Part shown: positions 36,401-48,400 of the stretch, piece by piece | Numbering within the stretch: the first letter of the stretch is position 1 | How the letters are laid out: every line of letters begins with the position of its first letter | Assembly: GCF_050947875.1 (NCBI RefSeq) | Contig: NC_134577.1 | Coordinates: forward strand, 69,506,639-69,570,638 | Source: Dermacentor variabilis | Taxonomy: Eukaryota; Arthropoda; Arachnida; Ixodida; Ixodidae | Direction of reading: 5' to 3' | DNA: 64,000 nt | The notes under the pieces: generated by a model | Databases searched by the model: none | The model's input: only the letters and a program-made list of their open reading frames with translations | What the model was told of the DNA's origin: nothing | Position numbers and translations under genes: made by a program

Positions 36401-39400
36401 GGACCTACTTTAATGACTCGGTACGTTTGTAGAAAATCGTCAAAATCATTTCAGGTTCTCTTTAACGTACACCTACTACTGACGAATGATGTTAAAGTAA
36501 CAGGAAAAGCAAACATTCAATAATCTGAAGCTAAACATGTTGACAGAATTGCCTGTCTGGTTAGGTTAAATAATTATGACTTTCAAGTGGCTCCAACCAA
36601 AAAATAAGTTTATTTTCCCAACGTTTCAGAACAACTCTGCTCCTTCTTCAAGGGGAGTGACAACGGGAATGTTGAGACACAAGTTTTAGCTTCCATGGTC
36701 GAGGCGAGAAGTGGGCGTGTTGAATTCTTCTTGGCTACTTGAGGGTGATAGGCCGGGCGCTCTCATAGATGGTCCTGTGCTTACACCATGAATATAACCT
36801 GACGGCAGGTTTGCTTTGGAATGGTCTAAGCTGTCGTTTTTTGTCGGTTAGTCTCAGTTGTAAAAATTTCTTCGAAGAGACCAAAATTCTTACAGCCGAG
36901 ACCAAACAAAAAAAAAAAAGACAGCTTAGATAGTTCCAAAGGAAACCTGCCATCAGGTTATATTCACGGTGTAAGCACAGAACGTGACAAAGTCCGCTAC
37001 CATGTCAGCCGGGACTGCCCATCTGCGGTACGCTCTCCATTTTCTCTGAAAACAAAGTGAAATGCTTTTTTTTTGGCAGCATCAAGCATGGGGGCCTCTG
37101 CAACGCACGTGACATGTGGCACTAAGCAGGTCTCTGCACAAAATATATCGAATAGCCGAAATTTGATTTGTGAATCGAATTATTTGAATGTTCACTATTC
37201 AATTCAATTTGGTGATATACGAGTATGCGCACATCCCTAGTTATTTTACATGCGAAGCTTGCGACAGCAAGTCACATCACATGTTTTTTGCCGTTCCGGA
37301 GAATTGTATGCGTTGCAAGGTGAACTAGGAAATTGGTTAGTCTAAGCATAGATCACCATCCCATTTGCATGCAATTGTTGTGAAGTCATTTGGTAAATCC
37401 AGAATATCATGCGCGCAATGCACCGCACTGAGGACATGTTGTGGTTCAAAGATAGCAGTAAAGTGCTGTTGCTGACTTTTGATGCTGCATATTACGTGTA
37501 AATAAATTTCTATTCTGTGACGGTAAGGTTCGCTGTTTCCATCCTTTCCTTATTACCACAATGGGAGGCATGCTACATATTTATCATTAGAAAAACCAGG
37601 TGCACATCAGGTTTCTACTTTGTTTAGGAGCTTTATTGTCCTTTCTACGTTAGTTTCTCATTTGAACACACAGAAAGTGGGTGCATATTCGATTCAGGCA
37701 AGGGCTGCCAAATGAGTCTGCGGTGTGTTTCGGCATTTTTTTCTGCATTTGTTTATTTCTAGCCACTGGATAATTCGATGAATTTTATATCAGTCCCATC
37801 AAGATGGAATTAACGGAAGTCGACTGTAGCAAAAAAACGTTATTTTATGTATTGCTAGATTTGTCACCGTGAGCTATCACTGTAGAAAGAATCATTGTGC
37901 AAACTACTTGCACAACTTAGGTGCCGCCTGTCATTGGCAAATGTAACTATTCTCACAATAAAGGTTTTTATTATTACAAAAAATTTATTTACTTCAAGTG
38001 TGATTTTGTCATTTTCACTGCTTATTTAATTTTGAATTGAAGTGCCAGATGTTCTGAATGTGCAACATTGACTTAGCCAGGATATTTTTCAAAAGCTGAT
38101 TTTTTGCAAAAACAATATGGTATCATCTTACTATTTGTGCTTAAATGAATCAAGCGGCACTTAGAGAATTCTTTCTGTGCCCTTTCAGCCATAAAATGCA
38201 GCAGAACGCAGCAGAGGGACCTGTTTCAGTGTCCTTCTAGACACAAACTTTGTTATTGAAGAAAAATTTATTCTAGTTTGGTGATCAAACCCGGGACCAC
38301 CATGTTTCCGGGGCACTTAATGAGATATCTGAGCTAACCAGGAGACTATTATAAGGTGGGAGCATGTGGCTGATCTACTAATTGACAACTCAAAGCACTG
38401 AAAGCTTGGAACAAACTGTACAGGTTTAATTTCTGTGGTAATTCACGGAACCTATTTGTATCAACTATTAGTGCGAATGTTGCAACCATTTCGCAGATGC
38501 AGCCCCCCATTACACTTCTTAACTTTGTTGGCCGAATCTATTGCAGATAGTGGAGAAGCTGGAGCTGTCGGGGATTGACTTCCTGTGGCAGATATCGCTG
38601 GCCGCACCCGAAGAGGAGATTGCCGAGCTAGCCATCGATTTCATTCTCGACCTCTCCTACAAGTTCCTCTCGCCGAGACTCAAAAAGGTGTGCCCGGAGC
38701 ACTTCTGACGGGTGCCTATGTAACTCTAATCTCTGGGACTATGGAGCGTACAGAGTATTCATAGGGCACATATTTTTGCGTGTGCTTTGCTTTGGAAGGG
38801 TTTGTAGTGGTGTTGTTCTTTCCTTTTCTTTCCTTTTTTCCATTTCTTTTTTGAACGACACTATTGAATCAAAAAGGAAAAGGGAGTAGGACATTTTTTC
38901 CTGTAGTCACAGTAATGAAATCGTTTTGATAGAAGCCCAAGTAATGCCGCATCTCGGTTCTGGTATCCTGCAGCCTCGATCACATGATACATTGTACACG
39001 TTGATGCAGCATGTTTTGTGACCGTTTACATATGTTGCACGGTTCAGTAGATCTACATAGTAAAAGCCCTTAGGATTTTGTTGCTAGCCTTTCGTTGGCT
39101 TCGTGTCTATAATGTTCGATTGAACGTAGCAGGCATGGTAGGTGTAACCGTAGAAGTTACGAGACACTGTTCAAAAGTACCTTCTCACACAGCAGACTGA
39201 CAAACACACTGGCTTTGGCCAGACTGCCTTTCACTGTTCATCGTCTTGTGCAGTATCGGGCACACTCACCATGCGAAAGTGGTGTCATTATGTGCTACAG
39301 CAATGGCTGCTGTACTTCTGCTTTGCAACACACTAACATGGCATCAGCTTTTTTCTGTTCCTTTGCTACCACAGATGGCAAGCCAGAGATCGAAAGTTAT

Positions 39401-42400
39401 AGTTTGGTTCGTTGCGATTAATGTAGCTGTACCTCAACTTGACAGCCAAATGAAAGGCAGTCATGAGTCGGGCCAGGTAACATGACGTCATGGATCAGAG
39501 TGAAAAGGCCTTGTGCTATCTAGGTGGTTTTGAATTAGCTGCGCCAGTAATGACGTCGTTGCTCACCGTCCCAGCCAAGCACACGTGCAGCAGTTTCTCT
39601 CTGGCTCCACAATACGTAGGTCACGTATCATATGTACTCCTTAGGAGCAGGCAGCTTTTGATTAGCAATGCCGCGAGCAGAACTGGGAACGAGCTCATCT
39701 ACGTCGTGCCGATGCTGCAGCCCGGGCACAAGAACAGGCTCGTAGAGCCAAGCTCAAGCAGCAACTGCGTACTCAGGATTTGACAGCCTACCAAGCCATC
39801 GTTTAATGAACCATCAGGATTAACCCAGTGATAAATACCAGGGCAGCGGATTTCAGCTTCGCTGGTTAATCATCTGTACGTAGTGCTTGGGCGGTAGATT
39901 TTTAGATTTGCCTCATTATATTCAATAATTCCTGTTCATTATGTCAACGTTTGGGTGTCTGCTTGTTTGCTATGTCACTGATCCCTACTCAAATTTGAAA
40001 ACTTGACAGCCAACATAAATGCGAAGTTTGATGATGCTTTCTGTATGAAACTTCTTGCACCCGCTTCATCATTGAAGCTTTCTTTGAAGCTTGAATCTTT
40101 TTTTTTTTCTGACGGGACAGTTCTTTCATCATCTCTCAGAATCTGAGATGCTGATCTTCATTGTTACTGCACTGTTTTTTGCAGGATGTTGTGTCGCTTC
40201 ATCACCGCTTCATCAACGAGTGCTACAATAGGCTGAAGGTATTTCCATGCTTTTTGCGCATAATTGCCACAGTGTCCACAGTAAGCCATTTTTCACTTTT
40301 CTGGTTATCCCAAGGCTGATGACTTGTGCATTTATTTAATGCCCATTTGTTAAACATTTGGTACATACGTTTTGTGGCAAATCCCCTGAAAAAAAGTAAT
40401 AGAAGACTCCGTGAGGTGGATTTAAAATAAGTACTCCAAGCATGATTTTGCAGAGTTCTTATATGAAAGCGACCTCTGACTGGCCATTTCAATCGAGATT
40501 GTGCGGTTATAAAGGTACAGTTACTAAGCGTACAAAGCTAAATAATCGTTAATAAAGGGCATATGCGTCCCACAAGAGGTGCGTGCCTGATCCAAGCTTT
40601 TAAGAAAAATGAGTGCTATTCCCCCTCTCTCACCCTCATTGTCCTGTCATGGAATTTTTGCAAGTCCTATAGTTCACAGGTTGCCGGGTATGTGAATGAC
40701 AACCTGTAGTTCTTGTTACTCTGCTTCTACAATGCGCTTCAGGAAAAAAAATAATTGCTGTGAGTGGTTTACAAGGAGAACCCTTTGGAACTCGTGAAAT
40801 TAGAAACCTTATTGAAATAGTTGTAGTGTTCACTTAATGGCTTGCATAGATAGTGGCCTATAGTAATGCCTTAACATTTTTGTTAAGCACCCTTGCTCTA
40901 ACTTAGTTTATTTTCTTTAAGTATGGGACTGTCAACCTCAGGATTTGTCTCTTTTCACTTTTTTGTACATAGCTGTGGCATCGTAAGTATGTTTATGTTC
41001 TCGAATTAAACCAGCATGTTCATCATTATGTTATCTAATTTAGAAACGTGCTACTGCTCAAATGCTGTATGAATACAAATCGAACAGCAACTTCATGCAT
41101 AGTTCATTTCGCAACTGGAATGTCGACTATTTAGTTTCTCGAACAGTCTGTATACCTGATAAAAGGCTCACGCCCAATGCAGATCTCCTTGCAGACGTTT
41201 TCACCGTGTGTAGGTTTTTGCTGGTGCGAGGGCGGCTAGGGTTTTGTGTTTTCAGCGGACTTCCAGCCTCTACTGAAGCAACTCGTGCCAAAATAGAATT
41301 CTGCATAGTACCTACTTTGCTACCTGTGTAGAAATCATCTAGATGCACAAAACTTGTATAGGTAAATTTCTGACAGAATGCGGAGCAAAAGTCTCAGTGC
41401 TCTGTCACTGCCTTGACAGGGTAGCATTGACGAACTGGCGTGGAAAGCCCATGCCCGCTTTGACTGACAGACAAATAAATTTGTTAACACGTTTTCTGCA
41501 GTGTGAACCATTGGTGGATTGCGGCAGTTATTCCCCTGTGCAGCTGTGTAGGACTTTCCCGCAGTGCGCAAGTGACGTCTTTGCAAAGAAATCAGCGGAG
41601 AGGGAAAATTTCTTGTTGCTTCGAATCTGACACATGGTGGTGCCATCTCTCTGTACCTTGAGAAAGTTTTAAAGGAGCGCAACTCCTGGGTGGCTGATCA
41701 GTGGGTCACAACTCACCAGAGCAATATCACAAGTGACTCACTACTGGGTTATCACGCGCAGAAACTGACACTTCAGAAAATGCTGCCATATTTTATAGCT
41801 AACTTTTTTATAACTAATAACTATAACTAATGTTTAATAATAATATAATATAATAATATAATTATAATATATAATAATAAAAATATTTAATAACTTATAA
41901 CTAACTTAACTCATAACTTGTTATGAATTTTCAATTGGGGGAAAGCATTGTGTGGCAAGAAATGTTCACTGAACAAGAAAAAAAAAAAAAAACAGTATTC
42001 AAAATGTTAGAGCAGTTGAAATATGCAATGCACACAGAGAACAGTGGCTATGGTAATGTGTTTAAGTCAGAGAACAAAGCTTTCTGTTTGCTCTAAAGCT
42101 TTAGGAGCATTGAAGCATGTCTCGGAGCATGTGGAGAAGTCAGATTGGGCAGCCAACAGAAAAAGAAATGTGTATGCGGAAACAGATTCATATGTGCAGT
42201 CATGTAAACTTGATAGGGATTATAACATCTGCGGCAGCAGGTCACAACGCCAACTTTTCGTTATATAGTTGTTGTTTTGTAATTTTATTATTCCACTGCA
42301 GTCGCATTTCAGAGTCATACATGCTTGTAATACATGCTTTGAGGAGTTTGGTGATTAGACGGGGGAGTTTTCACATGATGTAAAAACGGCTTTGTAAAAT

Positions 42401-45400
42401 AGTTGCAGAGATCAGCAGCCTCAAGAATGCAAAAGTTAACAGAACCACACTGCGGCTTACAGTTTTGAATGGCCTGCTTTAGGGAATGTTGCTGCACCTG
42501 CCGTCTTTAGTAAAGACGTAATAGCACAAATGTAAGACATTCATACAGAAAGAGACCACAGCAAGTGTTGAGGGCAGGAGTGTTATGGGGATAACTGTCG
42601 AAGCCTTTGTTGCTGTTTGGGTCTACATAAAAACGACCTCAAGACAGATCTACAGTATGGACTCAATTTTTCTCTAATACTGTCTTTTCTTGGATTAAAT
42701 GTAGGCAGTGGCTGAAACCATCGGGGACACTGCCATGACGACCGCCGTGTCCAACGCCACCAAGACGTTGACTGCAATGGCAGTGTCAGAAGCTATCTCC
42801 CTGTCGCTGCCAAAACGGTAAGCCTTGTTTGTTGCGCCTCAGTACCAGCTGATCGTTGTATCTTTGTGCACGTAGCCCCTCCCTGCTTAAACCTAGGCAG
42901 AGTATTGCAATTCTTGGAAAATACAAAAAGAAAATCCTTCCCCACAGCCAACTCAGACAATAACTACATGTGGCAACACTGAAAACTTACCAAGATCGCC
43001 CTGGCATTATCATCCGCTTAAAGCAGTGCTTTAGGAACCATCTTGTTTTCTCAGTTCAATTCATCACTGTTTTCGCTATTGCTGCTGATGTGTGGGGCTT
43101 TGCAGCATTGCGAACTGCTCTTGCATGGGAATGATGTATACAAATGCAGCTTTATTGCAGTGCAGAGGGCATTGACATGAAGCTGCATATGAAGACAGAA
43201 TTGGCATAATCTGCTCTTGTACTTTGTATGTAAATTTCAAACATTGTTTTGTTCTGTATGTGCTCAAGAAAGTATGGCAGATGTCAGGAATTGGAGCATT
43301 GAGAAACTATTCATGCTACCAGACAACAGAGTTTCCTTTTAGTAAAATTTTATAAATTTATTTCTGGTGCCATTGTGCAGCTGAGAGAGACATAAGTAAA
43401 AGAAAAAGTTACACCTTGATTGCACCGGTAAAAGTAAAGATTATGATAGAATGACTTTGCATCTGACGTTGGTAAGGTCAGTGCTTTTAATGTGGAATTT
43501 AATGCCGTGACTTAATGGCTTTTGGCTGCTTAACTTGAGATTACAAGTTCAGTACCCCTCTGCAGAGGCTGTATCAGGACAGAAACTGAATGTGAAAACA
43601 TTCATATATGTTTAAGTCTAGTTATAGAGCGCAAGGTGGTCAAGGTTAATCCAGAGCCCTCTACTACAGTATCTCACATAGCCCATTTGTTGCCTTGGCA
43701 AGTTAAACCTTGTCACTAGATCAATGAGCTTTAGGTGAAGGTAAGGACATGTGTAGCTTCGCCCCAAGAGGCTATCACCAGGAGCACCAAGATTTTGCGT
43801 CTAGCAACAGGGAGGTTTTTTTTGATGCAGAACAAACCGGTCGCAAAACATCTGCCGTCTGTTGCACCTGGCCGAGCGGTACATCTCGTCCATTGAAGGA
43901 CAGCACTCGGTGCCAAGGGTCATTCTGCCCCATGGTGCCTCTTTCTATGGCTTTCCCGTCACCCTATGCATCGTCAGCGACACCATCAAGGACAGCGTCA
44001 AGATACGGGTGAGCGTTTCTCGTCATGCTGCAAATTGAGTCGGTCTGCAGCATTGGAGGGGTTTGACCGTCCGCCCCAGCTGCGGGATGCTGGGGAATCG
44101 AAACCCATTGCTGCCGGTCACCTGCCAGTGAGAATGGGTATCTGCACCTCCTGGCCCAACGCTCAGCTTTATCCCGGGATGAACCTCCACGCAAACTACC
44201 GTATGGATAGAACACTTTAATGTGTGTGTAACATTGTATGATCAAATGAACTCTGCAGTTGAACTTGATCACTCGACGTTTCTGTAAAACAACAAGAACA
44301 GGTGCTAACTTTTTTTTTTTTTTTGAACAGCTAAAGCAGCGCATGCTTTCGGCTTCTCTCTTATTACACTGCACTGCTGCTATTGGGCTTACTTTACCTA
44401 TAACATGTCCAAGCGCACTATGGCATAAACATGAACATCAAACAATGGCAAAGCCTTTAGTGCAATTCAAGAAGACAGGAACCCAAACAATACCTGAAAA
44501 AGGTTTCCTCAGTGTTTAACGACTAAGCACTGTGAGATTGGGTACTGTGATAAGCGTTCTACTGCTGTATAAAAAATAAATGCCGTAAACATCACTTGTA
44601 AATCTGTTTAAGAGGTTTCAATAATTCTTAACTCACGCTTAAAGCATAGTAGAATCTAAGATAACGCCGTGTGTTTACTTACTATGTTTTAAACCTTTTC
44701 TAAGCCACTTACTTAGCTGTGCCATACTGCTTGCTTGACTTTTCTTACCGCACAATTGTATTCCCAGTGCCACAGCAACGCAACAGTGGGCTCCATGAAG
44801 GAGAAGGTGGCTCGGCTGTTCAAGCAGATTCCCAGCAACCTGCAGATCTCCATGGACGACATTGCGGTTCGTGCGCTCTCTCATTCCACTTACGTCTGCT
44901 TCCTCCTTTGTACAGAACTTTACTGACCACTAAGCAGTGGTCACAGCAATGTGTGGTAGAGTACCCTGATTCATTACAGATTGTCAAAACTAATTTTGAA
45001 ATGTATCTTAGCACTTTTACCACAGATGTGCGCAGTCATCGATGAACAAGAACCACGTTTGCAAGAAGTACTTCTTGTATAGCAGTTTTGGCTTGTCGCT
45101 GTGTTATTTGTACCATCCCTGTAAAAACATGGCTTGCCCTTTCCTCCTGCTGACTGAAGTCTTCATCAACCTTTGTGCAGTGCTGTGAAAGTGTGTAAGA
45201 GCCCATGTCTCAGGCTCCTTGAATTTTATCTTCAGCATCCTTTTTCCTCTGAATTTCCTCAAATTTTATGTAAAACGTATTTTACAACTTGTCCCTGCCT
45301 GCTGTTATGGCCTGTTCAGAGCATCTGAAGCAAATTGTTAAGCTGGTAGTCTAGGTAGCCTTCACTTCAGGAGCTTCACATTCACATGTGCAGTTATTTG

Positions 45401-48400
45401 AAAAAAGGGTGGCAGAGAGGGGTTGACGGGGGGCCACTGATCTTGGAACAAGTCAAGTGTACGAGTCAGTCTGCGTTGGAGCAAACAGTTTCTTACTCGA
45501 TTTGCCCGTGTTGATGACATTCATTTTGTTGTTCGACTCCAGCTTCCAAGTACTGAGGACCAGAAGAGGCTGTCACAGTACAAACTCAAGGACAACCAGA
45601 CGATCCACGTAAAGGTCGTTGGTAGTGGACTGGTCTTGCCATCCGAAATAGTGAGTGTGTCCAAGGCTCTGTTCTTTCTTTATTTGTTTATTTATTTATT
45701 TATTTACTTATTTGTTTACTTATTAATTGTGTGTACTCAAGGAGACAGAACTTTAGTTGTTTATTAGCATTTTGAGCGCTGTTCGCATCTCAATGCATTT
45801 TGTGTGGTACATTGTAATACATACTGTAAGCTTACTGTGAGAGGCTACAATGCATGATGAAAAGTGAAGCTTGCATGACAGAGCATGCTGTGATTATGAG
45901 GGCAGTGCGATCACTTAGCATGAAAATTGTGTCTCTGTTATATTGCCTTTTGAAGTGCAACTACTTACTTTCTCTCCGTTTCTGATGCACCAGGAGGATG
46001 ACACAGTTGTTCCACCAGCGACCACTCAAGTGTCTACGGTGGCAGCCGCAACTGCCTCTCCCTCGGCCGGCCAGCAGCCATCATTTTATCTGGAACAAGT
46101 AAGGCTCGTTAGCGTGTTTGCATTGAGCATAACGAAAGAAGACTTGGTCTCTTCTTGGTGAGCAATTTACACATTGGCTTGGCAGTTTTAACATTTCACT
46201 GCAAAGCACTAGCGAGTCTTCTGGCTTACTCTGTGGTCCCGGTATAGTTGCATTTCTGTCAGGACAAAAAACAAAAATGAAAAGTCACTGTGTGCTAGAA
46301 TATCGGGAGACATTAAAGAACCCGACCTGTTCCAAGTTGATTGAGAGGTCTAAACCTCAATTCGCTGCTGCAGTGGTAGGTGCACTTTTTTTTTTGTTGT
46401 TGTTGTTTGGCCTGCGTGTCCTTCTCCTCCACCGCCCCATTGTCCTCAAACGCCCTCTCCTCCACTGCTGGCGTACCCTGTTGAGAAATGGCCGGTACTT
46501 CGTCTTGCTCTGCTGCACTGTAAGTGGCATGCATATGTATTGAGCTTTAAGGGAAGATGAATGGGTAGCCAGAAAAATACCGCATTATATCTGGTCCTGC
46601 ACTATAAACTGTTATGTTATGAGTGGTCTGGGTACTAACAGTGCTTTGTTTAAGGTATGGGCAACATTGGCCCCTGATTAGTAGATTCACTTCAGCTCTA
46701 AACTATTGTCATTATGGTGCCCATTGTTATGAATAGCACATTGCCACCAGTCTCAATAAAGCAGTCATATTCATCCACACAATTAACATTTATCTCGTTA
46801 TGTCGGGCTTAAACGAAGATGCAAGTAGCTTTCTCGATGTCATTTGCACCTAAGAACAAGCATGCAGGCTAGGTGAGCCACCTTACAGGGGCGGTTACTG
46901 CGCGTTGAAGTCCCAACGTATCTCTTGATCGGGCGAGTGATTTATTTAGTATTGGATGTGTCATTTCAAACTGTATGCACTTTTGACATCACTTTATCAG
47001 TTATGTCAGAAAGAAAGTGTGGCCGATTCTTATGCTGCTGTCTATGGCGATCACAAAGGCAAGCACCGGTTGATTGGACTTTAGGGGAACCAGCTTGTCA
47101 GCCCCGCTCTGGCAGATCTGCTACAGCCAATATTACATCGCACGCAGCTGGTCACATACAGACCACCTGTGTCACCAATGACTGCTGGCGTCCAATCATT
47201 CTGTCAGTCATAGAAGCAAATCTTGCGAATTGGTTACACTGATGCCACATGCTGGAACCTGTTAATCTGTTTGGTGTGACTGTTGGTACGAACACTCGTC
47301 CGACTGATCACATGCTTAATCGCGCCATGTGTCTCTACCTTTAAGCTGAATCCTAGCTTAGTGGTTCAGGGGCTTTCACTTGTGTGAAAGATTCAGCACA
47401 CTTCTTTCAAGCTGAACATTTGATATGATGAACAGATTTTGGAGGCCAGGTTCATAAAGGAGTCCATCCTATCTTGCCTTGGCCATAAAGAGAATGTGCT
47501 AGTATAGAAACTAGCTCAAAAGAGCAAAGATAATCTAGCATCTGAGTCGTATGCTCGTTCAAGGCTTTCACGGGGACCATGGAGGAGTAACAGTGCTCTG
47601 TGCATACTGTGATATACCCTTGAGCTTTGCCATCTCACAAGGGGCCTGCTGTGTGACTTCTCTTGCTGCTACTTTGCGTATCATATAGGGGTGTGCAAAT
47701 ATACAAAAATTTCGAATATTATCGAATATTATTTTTTTTAATACGTATCTGATTAGGAAAATAGATATTCGAAAATTTTTGAATATCCGATTGGATACGA
47801 ATATTCGAAACAAATCGGATATGTTGCTGGCTGTGTGGGGAGCAAGCATGGTTCTTAGCGCTTATTCCTATCTAATATAAGAAACTGTGTCTGATATTGT
47901 GCTGAATTTTGCAATAATTTCATGCTGCTAGTGAAATTTTGCCTGTAAAACATGCTTAGCCACTGGACGTCTGAGCTGTGCGGGAAAGCCAGCCTCTCAT
48001 TAGCAAGGCGCACGGGTTTGCGAACAGCGAGGGTGCACTCTTTTGCAGGTTCCAACCCCTATCCTGAGCTTATTGCTTGACAGCAAATGTGATGAGTGAC
48101 GACTGGTACAGAGTAAAATGCTTCCGACTTTACGGGAAATTGTTGCAGTATAATAAGGCACAGGTTGGCGAGAAGACAGCTAGCAGAAATTATTCAATTT
48201 TTCAAAGCTAACATGAGCTAAATACGCAATCTTTGAGCATAACGGCTTACTCTTATAAATTTTTTACCAGTGACAGTGTAATTGCAATGTTCCAACATGC
48301 TGATTGATGCGTGTGCATATCATTATTTGATATTCGACTCGATACTCGGTGCTAAGTATTTGTATTCCTTTTGTATTTGAAAATTTTGACATTCGTACAC

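Larger units (their letters stand above)
34062..36468. mobile_element. AAAGGGCCCCT-type composite element with nested insertions
   Basis: The left end TTAAAGGGCCCCTGAAACGG and right end TTTCAGGTTCTCTTTAA are inverted repeats matching over roughly 18 of 24 bases. The outer element is GC-richer than the surrounding intron. Its length is inflated by a MITE at 34448-34845 and a LINE fragment at 35745-36191. Similar ends occur at 27302-27879. Confidence 0.55.
33884..38546 (+). other. Intron 19 (4.7 kb), repeat-rich
   Basis: It contains a composite repeat (34062-36468) holding a nested MITE and a LINE fragment, a possible Penelope-like remnant (36595-36980), a hAT-like fragment (37141-37239), an M1 end fragment (37768-37826) and a minus-strand SINE (38255-38347). 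I see nothing else. Confidence 0.8.

Noticed and set aside
44867..44872. Alternative exon 24 donor at GTGCGC (44871)
   Set aside because: Using it would add four bases and shift the frame into exon 25. The weaker GTTCGT at 44867 keeps phase and homology.
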